Source: an uncultured Prevotellaceae bacterium
GTDB lineage: Bacteria; Bacteroidota; Bacteroidia; Bacteroidales; Bacteroidaceae
Length of the DNA stretch: 64,000 nt
Reading direction: 5' to 3'
Assembly: GCA_902801375.1 (NCBI GenBank)
Contig: CADCIB010000014.1
Span: 55,581 to 119,580 of the forward strand
Both the position numbers and the translations under genes were made by a program. The notes under the pieces were generated by a model. The model searched no databases. It saw only the letters and a program-made list of their open reading frames with translations, and was not told where the DNA came from. Positions 52,421-61,464 of the stretch are shown piece after piece (the stretch's first letter is position 1; each line of letters opens with the position of its first letter).

Positions 52421-53806
52421 ATGGAACTGCAAGAGATAAAGAGCGTATACTTCATTGGTGTGGGCGGCATTGGCATGAGCGCCATTGCCCGCTACTTCCT
52501 GAAGAAGGGAATGGTAGTTGCCGGCTACGACAAAACACCGTCTGCTTTGACCCGTAACCTGGAAAAGGAAGGTGTGCTGGTACACTATGAAGAGAACATC
52601 GAGGAGATACCTCATGCTTGTCGCAACAAATGCCACACATTGGTGGTATACACACCTGCTGTGCCAAAGGAGCATCAGGAACTGGTATGGTTCCGTGAGA
52701 ATGGCTTCGACGTGGAGAAGCGAGCTCAGGTGCTGGGTATGCTCTCGCGCAGCCAGAAGGCATTGTGCTTCGCAGGAACACATGGTAAGACCACGACATC
52801 AGCCATGTGCGCCCATATCATGCATCAGTCGCATATCGACTGCAACGCATTCCTTGGCGGTATCTCACAAAACTATGGCACCAACTACATACTGAGCGAC
52901 CAAAGCCCATTCGTAGTTATCGAAGCCGATGAGTTCGACCGCAGTTTCCATTGGCTCAGGCCATGGATGACGGTCATCACCAGTACCGACCCCGACCACC
53001 TCGATATCTACGGCACAAAAGAGGCTTACTTGGAAAGTTTCCGCCACTATACCACACTCATTCAGCCTGGAGGAGCACTCATCATCCATAAGAATCTGGA
53101 GGTGGTCCCCGACGTGGCCGACGGTGTGAAAGTATTTGAGTACAGTCAGGATGAGGGCGATTTCCACGCTGAGAACATCCTGATTGAGGATGGGGAAATC
53201 TCGTTCGACTTTGTGTCGCCCATCGAAAGGGTGAGCGGCATTCGGCTGGGACAGCCCGTCACCATCAACATTGAGAATGGCATTGCCGCCATGGCCATGG
53301 CCCAACTGAATGGATGTAGTGCCGAGGAACTGAGTTATGGCATGCAGACCTATCATGGCGTGGAGCGTCGTTTCGATTTCAAGATCAAGAGCGACCGCAT
53401 CGTGTTCCTAAGCGATTATGCCCATCATCCGAAAGAAATCTACCAAAGTGCCAGGAGCATCAGGGAGCTTTATCGCAACCGCCGCATCACGGTGATGTTT
53501 CAACCGCATCTGTTCACGCGAACCCGCGATTTCTATCGCGACTTTGCCGACAGTCTGAGCCTGCTCGACCATGTGGTGCTGACCGACATTTACCCCGCTC
53601 GCGAAGAGCCTATTCCCGGCATCACTTCAAAGATTATCTACGACAACCTGCAGCCAGGGGTGGAGAAAGAACTCATCCATACCGCCGATGCCCTGCAGTA
53701 TGTGAAAGAGCACGATTTCGAAGTGCTGGTCGTTCTCGGTGCAGGCGATCTCGACAATCAGGTGCCTGAGATGGCGAAAATCCTGAGAAAAAAGTACAAT
53801 ATATAA
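52421..53806 (+). CDS. murC: UDP-MurNAc:L-alanine ligase
   Basis: MurC adds the first residue of the stem peptide. The 461-residue Mur ligase has IGVGGIGMSAIARYFLKKG at the N-terminus, the ATP loop FAGTHGKTTTSAMCAHIM and YAHHPKEI in the central domain. It follows murG by 24 bp. Confidence 0.95.
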   Translation: MELQEIKSVYFIGVGGIGMSAIARYFLKKGMVVAGYDKTPSALTRNLEKEGVLVHYEENIEEIPHACRNKCHTLVVYTPAVPKEHQELVWFRENGFDVEKRAQVLGMLSRSQKALCFAGTHGKTTTSAMCAHIMHQSHIDCNAFLGGISQNYGTNYILSDQSPFVVIEADEFDRSFHWLRPWMTVITSTDPDHLDIYGTKEAYLESFRHYTTLIQPGGALIIHKNLEVVPDVADGVKVFEYSQDEGDFHAENILIEDGEISFDFVSPIERVSGIRLGQPVTINIENGIAAMAMAQLNGCSAEELSYGMQTYHGVERRFDFKIKSDRIVFLSDYAHHPKEIYQSARSIRELYRNRRITVMFQPHLFTRTRDFYRDFADSLSLLDHVVLTDIYPAREEPIPGITSKIIYDNLQPGVEKELIHTADALQYVKEHDFEVLVVLGAGDLDNQVPEMAKILRKKYNI

Positions 53807-53828
53807 ACCATCTTACAAAAAAGCGCTC

Positions 53829-54767
53829 ATGAAAAGGCCGTATATCAACTGGAAGAAGTTGCTTATCGTCTGCTTGGACATCGTGCTGGCAGTCTACCTC
53901 GGCATGGCCATGACTTCGTTCAACCGCCCCGACGAGACGATGAAGGTGTGCACACAGGTGAACATCGTGGTGGCCGACGAGAATACAAACGGTTTTCTCA
54001 GCGCACAAGAAATCAAGAGAATTCTGCAAAAAAGGAACCTCTATCCGGCTCATCAGCACATGAGCGACATCAATCCTCGCAGCATCGAGGAGGCATTGAA
54101 GACCAGTTCTTTTGTCCGTACGGCAGAATGCTACAAGACACAAGACGGACATGTGAACATCAGTATCACCCAACGGCTGCCCGTGGTGCGCATCAAAGAC
54201 TCTGCCGGCAACGACTATTACGTCGACGAAAAGGGTGGTGTCATGCCCAATTCGAAATATGTGAGCGACCTGATTATCGTCACGGGAAACGTCACACAGG
54301 ACTTTGCCTGCAACTATCTGACCCATCTCGCATCGGCCATCATGGGCGACGCATTCTGGAAAAACCAGATTGTACAGATCAACATCCTCCCCGACCAAGG
54401 GGTGGAGTTGGTTCCGCGCGTTGGCGAGCACATCATTTTCATCGGTTATCTGCCGCAGGAGAAAGACGCGGCAAAGCGCAAGGCAGCTATTGAGGAGTAT
54501 CTCCATGGCAAGCTCGCAAGGTTGGAGAAATTCTACCGCTATGGTCTCAGCGTAGCCGGATGGAACAAATACCACTATATCAGCTTGGAATTCGACAACC
54601 AGATTATCTGTAAGAAGAACGTGACGGAGATGGCTGTAGCCCCCATTCCTCCGACAGAAACGACGCCGACTGCCGAGCAGCCGGCCACACCATCCGAAGG
54701 AGAAGCCCAACAACCAGGAACCAACACTTCGGCCCAAGCCTCTCAACCGTCTCAATCCCCACAATAA
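53829..54767 (+). CDS. ftsQ: Cell division protein FtsQ
   Basis: This 312-residue bitopic protein has one N-terminal helix (about 13-30, LLIVCLDIVLAVYLGMAM), a POTRA-like domain (about 40-110) and a beta domain to about 265. The last ~50 residues are a P/T/S/Q-rich tail not needed by the fold. Identity rests on topology and its place between murC and ftsA; sequence conservation is low, as usual for FtsQ. Confidence 0.85.
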   Translation: MKRPYINWKKLLIVCLDIVLAVYLGMAMTSFNRPDETMKVCTQVNIVVADENTNGFLSAQEIKRILQKRNLYPAHQHMSDINPRSIEEALKTSSFVRTAECYKTQDGHVNISITQRLPVVRIKDSAGNDYYVDEKGGVMPNSKYVSDLIIVTGNVTQDFACNYLTHLASAIMGDAFWKNQIVQINILPDQGVELVPRVGEHIIFIGYLPQEKDAAKRKAAIEEYLHGKLARLEKFYRYGLSVAGWNKYHYISLEFDNQIICKKNVTEMAVAPIPPTETTPTAEQPATPSEGEAQQPGTNTSAQASQPSQSPQ

Positions 54768-54816
54768 CTTCACCCTCATCCAGGCAAGGAAACAATCAAT
54801 AAAAACAAAATAGCGT

Positions 54817-56295
54817 ATGGCACAATTTATCGTAGCAATTGAGCTGGGTTCATCGAAGATGACCGGCATTGCGGGTAAGAAGAACATCGATGGGAGCATC
54901 TCCATCTTGGCTGTCGTCAAGGAAGACTCCAGTTCTTTCATCCGCAAAGGAGTGATTTATAACATCGACAAGACGGCGCAATGTATCTCGAACATCGTCA
55001 AGCGCCTGACCACACAACTCAAGACAAGCATCGTGAACGTCTACGTAGGCGTAGGCGGACAGTCGATTTGCAGCATTAAGAACGTCATCGTCAAAAACCT
55101 TCCCGCCGACACCATCGTCACGCAGGAGATGGTCAACGAACTGATGGATGCCAACCGCAACATGAGCTATCAGGAGCAGGAAATCCTGGATGCCGCCACG
55201 CAGGAATACAAGGTGGACAATCAATACCAGATCGACCCTGTGGGCATTCAGTGCACACGACTGGAAGGCAATTTCCTGAACATCCTTTGGCGCAAGGAGT
55301 TCTACCGCAAACTCAACAAATGTTTCGACATGGCCGACGTGGCCATTGCTGAGATGTACCTTGCCCCGTTGGCACTTGCCGACAGCGTGCTTACCGATGC
55401 GGAGAAACGCTCTGGATGCGCATTGGTAGACCTGGGAGCCGATACCACGACGGTGAGTGTCTACTACAAGAACATTCTGCGCCATCTCGCTGTCATTCCT
55501 TTGGGTAGCAACAACATCACCAAAGACATCGCCTCGCTGCAGATGGAAGAAAGCCAAGCCGAGGAGATGAAGCAGAAGTACGCCAATGCCTGGACAGACA
55601 ACAGTGAGATAGATAATTCGCTCATGCTCAACATCGATGGCGACCGTACGGTAGAGAGCCGTAAGTTCATCGAGATTGTGGAGGGCCGCGTTGAGGAAAT
55701 CATCGAGAACGTGTGGTTCCAGGTGCCTTCTGAGTATGCCGACCGACTCTTGGGAGGTATCATACTCACAGGCGGTGGATCCAACCTGCGCTCCATCGAA
55801 ACGGCGTTCCGCAACCGCACACACGTGGAGAAGATACGTATTGCACGCTTCGTTCAGCAGAGCATCCAGTCGAAAGACCCACTCATCACCTCGCAGAACG
55901 CCATGATGAACACGGTGTTAGGTCTGCTCGCCAAAGGCGACATCAACTGTGCCGGACCGGAAATAAACGGTGATCTCTTTGGAAACAATACTGGTAACCA
56001 GCCGGGTGGTACCCAAAATGCTGCCCAGTCGCGCGAACCGAGAAAGGCCAACGAGATTGAACCGGGTGTGGTGCTTACCGAAGCCGAGAAGCAGAAGGCT
56101 GAGGAAGAACGCCGTCGTCAGGAAGAACTGGCTGAGGCTGAGCGCCAGCGCGAGATTGAAGAAAACCTGCGTCGGCAGCGTGAGCTGGAAGAGGAAGAAC
56201 AGCGCAAACGCAAGGAAAACAGCGGCGTGAAGAAAATGGGTAAGCGGTTATCCAAGTTCATCAAGGGACTTATCTCCGAACCTGAAGACGAATAG
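54817..56295 (+). CDS. ftsA: Cell division protein FtsA with extended coiled-coil tail
   Basis: FtsA is an actin-like ATPase that ties FtsZ to the membrane. The 492-residue protein has FIVAIELGSSKMTGIAGKKN, the phosphate-2 region ALVDLGADTTTVSVYYKN and ILTGGGSNL. From about residue 415 to 475 it has an extra E/R/Q-rich coiled coil, and it ends in a basic amphipathic helix (MGKRLSKFIKGLI), the membrane anchor. The coiled extension makes it longer than the ~420 residues of E. coli. Confidence 0.93.
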   Translation: MAQFIVAIELGSSKMTGIAGKKNIDGSISILAVVKEDSSSFIRKGVIYNIDKTAQCISNIVKRLTTQLKTSIVNVYVGVGGQSICSIKNVIVKNLPADTIVTQEMVNELMDANRNMSYQEQEILDAATQEYKVDNQYQIDPVGIQCTRLEGNFLNILWRKEFYRKLNKCFDMADVAIAEMYLAPLALADSVLTDAEKRSGCALVDLGADTTTVSVYYKNILRHLAVIPLGSNNITKDIASLQMEESQAEEMKQKYANAWTDNSEIDNSLMLNIDGDRTVESRKFIEIVEGRVEEIIENVWFQVPSEYADRLLGGIILTGGGSNLRSIETAFRNRTHVEKIRIARFVQQSIQSKDPLITSQNAMMNTVLGLLAKGDINCAGPEINGDLFGNNTGNQPGGTQNAAQSREPRKANEIEPGVVLTEAEKQKAEEERRRQEELAEAERQREIEENLRRQRELEEEEQRKRKENSGVKKMGKRLSKFIKGLISEPEDE

Positions 56296-56362
56296 TCGCC
56301 AACCTTTCCTCATCCGAGAAAATCTCAATTCATCCCAATCATCCTAACAAATCCACAAAAAA

Positions 56363-57688
56363 ATGAAAGAAGACAACAACATAGATATCCTCGATTTCGG
56401 TGAACCCGAAAAGGATAGCAGCATCATCAAGGTCATCGGTGTAGGCGGAGGTGGCGGCAATGCCGTGAATCACATGTATCGCGAGGGCATCCACGACGTG
56501 ACGTTCGTGCTTTGCAACACCGACAACCAGGCTCTGAACGACTCTCCCGTGCCCGTGCATCTGCAGCTGGGCAAGGAAGGACTCGGTGCAGGCAACAAAC
56601 CCGAGCGTGCCCGTCAGGCCGCAGAGGAAAGTATTGAAGACGTGCGTAATATGCTGAGCGACGGCACGAAGATGGCCTTCATCACCGCAGGCATGGGCGG
56701 TGGAACAGGTACGGGTGCAGCACCCGTCATCGCTCGGGTGTCAAAAGAACTCGGTATCCTGACCGTCGGCATTGTCACCATCCCCTTCCGCTTCGAAGGA
56801 CCGAAGAAAATAGACCAGGCCCTCGACGGCGTAGAGGAGATGTCGAAGCATGTGGACGCCCTGTTGGTCATCAACAACGAGCGCCTTCGCGAAATCTATC
56901 CTGAGCTGACCGTACTCGATGCCTTCGGAAAGGCCGATGACACGCTGTCGGTGGCCGCGAAGTCGATTGCGGAAATCATCACCGTTCATGGTCTTATCAA
57001 CCTGGACTTCAACGATGTAAAGACCGTGTTGAAAGACGGTGGCGTGGCCATCATGTCGACAGGCTATGGCGAAGGCGAGAGCCGTGTGCGCAAAGCCATC
57101 GAAGATGCCCTGCATTCTCCGTTGCTCAACGATAACGACGTGTTCAACTCGAAGAAGATATTGCTTTCCATCACCTTCTGTTCCGACGACAAGTCGAAGC
57201 AGGGATTGATGATGGAAGAGATGAACGACGTCAACGACTTCATGGGTAAGTTTGGCAACGACTTCGAAATCAAATGGGGTCTCGCCACCGACCCGGAACT
57301 GGGCGACAAGGTGAAGGTGACCATCCTGGCAACGGGATTTGGCATCAAGGACGTGGACGGCATGAGCGCCCACTTCTCGAAGCGCACGCAGGAAGAGGCC
57401 GACCGTCTGGCTGCCGAGGAGGAGAAAGCCGCCGAGCGTCAGGACCGCCGCAACCGCTACTATGGTCGCGATGGCTCCAACTCGCAGTACAAGCGTCGTC
57501 CGCACATCTTCATCTTCAGACAGGAAGACCTCGACAACGACGATGTGATCAGCGATGTGGAGCAGACGCCCACCTATAAGCGCACACGCCAACAGCTTGA
57601 CGAGATCCGCAACAAAGCTGCTGGAGCCGTCAAGACGGTGGATACAGAAAAGAAGGAACCCGTCAGCGGAACCATCAAGTTCGGTTAG
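56363..57688 (+). CDS. ftsZ: Cell division protein FtsZ
   Basis: FtsZ is the tubulin-like GTPase that forms the division ring. The 441-residue protein has the tubulin signature GMGGGTGTGAAPVIARV (near 110) and GVGGGGGNAVNHM (near 30). The linker after about 320 is long and charged; the probable partner-binding segment is the HIFIFRQEDLDNDDVISD region rather than the very end. It closes the dcw cluster and overlaps the convergent dGTPase stop by 4 bp. Confidence 0.96.
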   Translation: MKEDNNIDILDFGEPEKDSSIIKVIGVGGGGGNAVNHMYREGIHDVTFVLCNTDNQALNDSPVPVHLQLGKEGLGAGNKPERARQAAEESIEDVRNMLSDGTKMAFITAGMGGGTGTGAAPVIARVSKELGILTVGIVTIPFRFEGPKKIDQALDGVEEMSKHVDALLVINNERLREIYPELTVLDAFGKADDTLSVAAKSIAEIITVHGLINLDFNDVKTVLKDGGVAIMSTGYGEGESRVRKAIEDALHSPLLNDNDVFNSKKILLSITFCSDDKSKQGLMMEEMNDVNDFMGKFGNDFEIKWGLATDPELGDKVKVTILATGFGIKDVDGMSAHFSKRTQEEADRLAAEEEKAAERQDRRNRYYGRDGSNSQYKRRPHIFIFRQEDLDNDDVISDVEQTPTYKRTRQQLDEIRNKAAGAVKTVDTEKKEPVSGTIKFG

Positions 57689-59025
57689 ACAATAGGCAGG
57701 GATATGCCATTGATCTTCTGGTAAATATCCAAAGCATAGACGTCGGTCATGCCGCAAATGTAGTCGATGACCGCCATGATGCGCGTTTGCAGATCGGTAC
57801 TGTCAATATCGTACTGGCTGCTGACGCGCATCATCAGTTGCTGGCTGTAGTAGCGCTTGGGGTGTACCACAGCATCAATCATCACATCCATCAGCGTGGC
57901 CAGAATCTTATAACCCGACAGTTCCACGTCGAGCACGGGCTTGCTCTGGTAGATTTTCTTTACCGACACGCTTGCACAATGTTTGTAAGCCTGCCGCTCG
58001 CGCTCGGGAATATGGTCAATCAGACTGCCTTCGAACGTGCCATCCAGAATTTGTTGCACGTTGTCGACAAATGTTTCCGCGCAAAGATGTTCCAATACAC
58101 CGATGGCGCTGGCCCGCATATACACCACCTTCTCGTTGTCGTCGGTGATGCCCTCATCATCTATTCTTTGTAGTATGCTTGCTTTTGTAGGCTCATCGAA
58201 GAATCCGAGCAGCAGGTCGCGGGTTTCTTCATACGTCAGTATCTTCAGCTTATGGGCATCTTCCAAGTCCATGATCTCGTAGCAGATGTCGTCGGCTGCC
58301 TCTACCAGGTACACCAGGGGATGGCGGGCATAGCGGGGCGGCTCACCGTCGGCCGACAGTTTTTTTATGCCCAATTGCGCAGCAATACGCTCGTAGATGT
58401 CCTGCTCCGTGGCAAAGAAACCGAATTTCCCTTTCTTGGAAGCCACAGAAGAGGCGTAGGGATATTTCACGATGCTGGCCAGCGTGGTGTAAGTCATGAC
58501 GAACCCGCCTTCGCGACGGCCTTTGAAACGGTGGGCCAACAGTCGGAAAGCGTAGGCATTGCCCTCGAAATGGGTGATGTCGTTCCAGAAAATATCTGTC
58601 ACCAAGTCTTTCAGGTAGCTGCCGTTCCCCTCTGTGAAGTATGTCTGAATGGCTTTCTCCCCACTATGTCCAAAGGGTGGATTGCCCATATCGTGGGCCA
58701 GGCACGCTGTACTGACGATGGTTCCTATCTGCGGGAGATAGGTTTCAGCCAAGGAAGGATCGGCATCAATGAGCGCATTGGACACATCATTACCTAACGA
58801 AAGGCCCACGCTGGCCACTTCCAAGGAGTGGGTCAGGCGGTTATGCACAAAGACGCTGCCTGGCAGAGGGAACACCTGCGTCTTGTTTTGCATGCGGCGG
58901 AAGGGTGCGGAGAATATCAACCGGTCGTAGTCGCGCTTGAATTCTGATCGCGCATCGTGGCGAGAAGGCGGGCGGTTCTCCTGTCCCAGCCGTTTGTTGG
59001 AGATGAGTTGTTGCCAGTTCATCAT
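57685..59025 (-). CDS. dgt: Deoxyguanosinetriphosphate triphosphohydrolase
   Basis: This HD-domain enzyme removes triphosphate from dGTP (or other dNTPs) and limits nucleotide pools. The 446-residue protein has RLTHSLEVASVGLSLG, the HD pair ACLAHDMGNPPFGHSGEKAI and the later YLVEAADDICYEIMDLEDAH. Convergent with ftsZ. Substrate preference within dNTPs is not visible. Confidence 0.9.
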   Translation of the reverse strand: MMNWQQLISNKRLGQENRPPSRHDARSEFKRDYDRLIFSAPFRRMQNKTQVFPLPGSVFVHNRLTHSLEVASVGLSLGNDVSNALIDADPSLAETYLPQIGTIVSTACLAHDMGNPPFGHSGEKAIQTYFTEGNGSYLKDLVTDIFWNDITHFEGNAYAFRLLAHRFKGRREGGFVMTYTTLASIVKYPYASSVASKKGKFGFFATEQDIYERIAAQLGIKKLSADGEPPRYARHPLVYLVEAADDICYEIMDLEDAHKLKILTYEETRDLLLGFFDEPTKASILQRIDDEGITDDNEKVVYMRASAIGVLEHLCAETFVDNVQQILDGTFEGSLIDHIPERERQAYKHCASVSVKKIYQSKPVLDVELSGYKILATLMDVMIDAVVHPKRYYSQQLMMRVSSQYDIDSTDLQTRIMAVIDYICGMTDVYALDIYQKINGISLPIV

Positions 59026-59051
59026 GCGTATTTACAATTTGGCGGTTAGTT

Positions 59052-59162
59052 TCATTCTGAATAGTCGGAGTGCTGGTAGTCTTTGTTGCTCTTCCAGTTG
59101 CCACCCCAGCTGAAACCTTGCTTTATGAAAAGGCAATAGCAGAGGTCTCCTTTGCTGCCTGT
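59052..59162 (-). pseudogene. C-terminal remnant of an M15-type peptidoglycan peptidase
   Basis: A 36-codon frame without a start codon (bounded by a TGA at 59163-59165) reads QGFSWGGNWKSNKDYQHSDY before its stop. This resembles the end of VanY/M15 peptidases (G-F-x-W-G-G-x-W ... D-x-x-H). The upstream 110 bp do not continue the protein in any frame. The fragment is short, so chance cannot be excluded, but tryptophan-glycine spacing and the histidine fit well. Confidence 0.5.
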
Positions 59163-59227
59163 TCATATCGTAATTTTGCCGCGAAATTAATGATTTTCTG
59201 CGAAATGAGAAAATTATTTGCCGTAAA

Positions 59228-59259
59228 GTTGCCCTTACAAAACTTTTTTCGTACATTTG
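59228..59259 (+). promoter_or_regulatory. Promoter of tatA-tatC
   Basis: TACATTTG (59252-59259) is an exact -7 box; GTTG (59228-59231) is a partial -33 box 20 nt upstream. The ATG at 59257 falls inside the box, supporting the start at 59284. Another TAATTTTG lies at 59171-59178. Confidence 0.55.
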
Positions 59260-59283
59260 CACAGCAAATCATTCATCAAGAAT

Positions 59284-59457
59284 ATGTTTGGAATTGGAAC
59301 TTCAGAAATACTGCTCATCGCCTTGGTGGTGCTGCTGTTCTTTGGTGGAAAGAAGATTCCCGAGCTGATGAAAGGCTTGGGAAAGGGTGTGAAGAGCTTC
59401 AAGGATGGCATGAAAGACGTCAATCCTGATGACGAAAAGGACAAAGTGAAAGAGTGA
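59284..59457 (+). CDS. tatA: Twin-arginine translocase subunit TatA
   Basis: This 57-residue protein has an N-terminal helix ([20 protein letters not shown]), a hinge [16 protein letters not shown] and an amphipathic helix. It oligomerises to form the path for folded proteins across the inner membrane. No tatB is present, so this TatA probably does both jobs, as in other minimal Tat systems. Confidence 0.93.
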   Translation: MFGIGTSEILLIALVVLLFFGGKKIPELMKGLGKGVKSFKDGMKDVNPDDEKDKVKE

Positions 59458-59493
59458 GAACTCTTCACTTCTAACTCTCCACATCCCACTCCC

Positions 59494-60255
59494 ATGACGT
59501 TTTGGGAACATCTCGACGTGCTGCGCACCTACATCATCCGCATCATCCTGGTGTGGGTAGTGTGTTCCGTTGTTGCTTTCTTCTTCAAGGACGAGATTTT
59601 CTTTGTTGTGATGGCTCCCAAGGATAGCGGTTTCATCACTTATCAGTGGCTTGAGGCTTTGAGTCGTAAACTGGGTGGTGGCGGACTTGACGACTTCTCC
59701 GTCCAGCTCATCAACACTGGCCTGACGCGCCAGTTTCTGCTCCATGTGAAGGCATCCTTCTTCGTGGGGCTCCTTGTTTCAATGCCTTTTGCCATTTGGC
59801 AAGTCCTGCTTTTCGTGATTCCCGCCCTTTATGCCAACGAACGGCGACTCCTCTATCAAGGAGTGCTGAGCGGTTCGCTGATGTTTGTCGTGGGTCTGCT
59901 GTTCAGCTATTTCATCGTTTTCCCATTGACTTTCCGCTTCTTGGGAACCTATCAGGTGAGTGCTGAACTGCAGAATCTCATCTCCGTAGAGTCGTACATT
60001 GGCACCCTCTTGTCGCTGTCGCTGAGCATCGCCTTGGTCTTCGAGATACCTGTGGTGTGCTGGCTTTTGGCACGAGGGGGCATTCTCACGGCTTCGATGA
60101 TGAGCCGCTACCGCAAGCACGCCATCGTCCTGATTCTCGTTCTTGCGGCCATCATCACCCCCACGCAGGACGTTTTCACCCTTCTTATAGTATCGCTGCC
60201 CATGTGGCTGCTCTTCGAACTGAGCATCCTCATTGTCCGCACCACCCGTCGTTGA
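59494..60255 (+). CDS. tatC: Twin-arginine translocase subunit TatC
   Basis: This 253-residue protein has six helices and the TatC features FWEHLDVLRTYIIRIILV (signal-binding N-terminus), ALYANERRLLYQG and ITPTQDVFTLLIVSLPMWLL. It recognises twin-arginine signals. It lies 36 bp after tatA. Confidence 0.93.
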   Translation: MTFWEHLDVLRTYIIRIILVWVVCSVVAFFFKDEIFFVVMAPKDSGFITYQWLEALSRKLGGGGLDDFSVQLINTGLTRQFLLHVKASFFVGLLVSMPFAIWQVLLFVIPALYANERRLLYQGVLSGSLMFVVGLLFSYFIVFPLTFRFLGTYQVSAELQNLISVESYIGTLLSLSLSIALVFEIPVVCWLLARGGILTASMMSRYRKHAIVLILVLAAIITPTQDVFTLLIVSLPMWLLFELSILIVRTTRR

Positions 60256-60310
60256 TGGCCAAAACCGTTGTCATTGGCCATTCATCCCGTTGTCGTTGAT
60301 ATTGATTCCC

Positions 60311-60401
60311 GACCGTACATTAATAACCTACGCACCGTAGGTTAATAATGTACGCAGCGTAGGTTAATAATGTACGCAGCGTAGGTTATTAATGTACGGT
60401 C
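60311..60401. repeat. 22-bp-period array bounded by a perfect 23-bp inverted repeat (array C)
   Basis: The ends (60311-60333 and 60379-60401) are perfect reverse complements over 23 bp. CGTAGG occurs at 60336, 60358 and 60380, exactly 22 bp apart, and two internal units are identical. Each unit has the palindrome TACGCAGCGTA. It separates convergent tatC and the M48-like gene, so it may act as a two-way terminator. The sequence differs from the GCGTCA arrays but the period is the same. Confidence 0.85.
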
Positions 60402-60424
60402 GTCATTCGATAGGAATCACATCG

Positions 60425-61021
60425 TCAGAGCCTATCATCGTCATCGTCGTTCGCCTTTTCGGAAACGCGGCAGAGCCGCCGGGTTTCGGCCCGCGCCTCA
60501 CGCCAGCGGGGGAAATACTGGTCCATCAGGGCATGGAAACGCGGGCTGTGGTTGGCTTCTATCAAGTGAGCCAGCTCGTGAACCACCACATGTTCGATAC
60601 ACCAATCAGGCAAAAGCAGCAGGTAGATGCTAAAAGCGATCTCGCCCGTCTTCACGTTGCAGCGTCCCCAGCGCGAGGTCATGCGCTTGATGACCACTCC
60701 CCTGTGGTTCACGCCCATGAGTTTTTGGTAGCGTTCGCATAGCGGTTTCACGATGCTTATGAGCCTTTGGCCAGCCTCGTCGCATTGTTCGCGCGTCTGC
60801 AGGGGTAGCTGCCCGTAGAAACTGTTCTGCCTTTCCTGGTGCTCCATCGCGGTTTTCCGCGCCTTTTCTATCCACGCGCGGTTGTCCTCGATGAATTTCA
60901 TCACCATGTCTTTCGACACCCCGATGGGTGCCGACACATGCACGTCGCCATTCTTCACGATGCGCATCGAAAGGCGCTTCGTACGCCTGTAAGTAACTTC
61001 AATGGCCATAATTGGTGGCAA
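60425..61021 (-). CDS. YgjP/M48-type zinc metallopeptidase (DUF45)
   Basis: This 198-residue protein has the zinc site VVHELAHLIEANHSPRF (HELAH plus a further histidine) and the N-terminal strands typical of YgjP/WSS1-like proteins (YRRTKRLSMRIVKNGDVHVS). Probably a cytoplasmic peptidase; its substrate is unknown. The start is 61021 or 61009 (MAIEVTYRRTK). Confidence 0.82.
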   Translation of the reverse strand: MPPIMAIEVTYRRTKRLSMRIVKNGDVHVSAPIGVSKDMVMKFIEDNRAWIEKARKTAMEHQERQNSFYGQLPLQTREQCDEAGQRLISIVKPLCERYQKLMGVNHRGVVIKRMTSRWGRCNVKTGEIAFSIYLLLLPDWCIEHVVVHELAHLIEANHSPRFHALMDQYFPRWREARAETRRLCRVSEKANDDDDDRL

Positions 61022-61071
61022 AGATACGAATAAACGAGTGAAATGCCAAAGGATTACTCGTTTTTTTTCTT

Positions 61072-61137
61072 GTCAGGAAACGTCGTTTTCCAAGTCAGAA
61101 AATAACGTTTTCCAAGTCAGAAAACAACGTGGAATAT
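61072..61137 (+). repeat. Three-copy 22-bp array, GTCAG core (array D)
   Basis: GTCAG starts at 61072, 61094 and 61116, exactly 22 bp apart. CGTTTTCCAA follows in two units and AACGTGG in the third. The core resembles that of array A (GTCAGAAA). It lies between divergent genes. Confidence 0.7.
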
Positions 61138-61140
61138 GTG

Positions 61141-61330
61141 ACCCCCTCTATCTCCCCCTGTAGGGGGAGGAAAAGTTAGAACTGAGCACAGGAACTAACC
61201 AGTGCTCCTCCTACATGAGGTAACAATACTAATCACTCCCCCTCCCAAGCCACCCTCTCCCCTTGGAGAGGGGCTGGGGGTGAGGCTCGGAGGGGATAGG
61301 GGAGGTCAGTCTGCAAGGGGAGCTGAGTAG
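61141..61330. repeat. C/G-rich palindromic sequences
   Basis: CTCCCCCT/AGGGGGAG (61152-61169) and CCTCTCC/GGAGAGG (61254-61271) are palindromes within a stretch with strong C-to-G strand asymmetry. These resemble REP-like sequences common in Bacteroidetes. The 443-bp gap from 61022 to 61464 also holds array D and, at 61412-61419, a TAACTTTG -7-like box for hsdM. Confidence 0.5.
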
Positions 61331-61464
61331 TCTTAGAAGCCAAAAGTAATAAAAATCGTAAAATAACAACGGTTTTTACATCGTATCTCATCGTTATCCG
61401 ATTAAATTATCTAACTTTGCGTCGAAATTATTTAATTCAATAGAAGAAGATAATCCATAATAAT

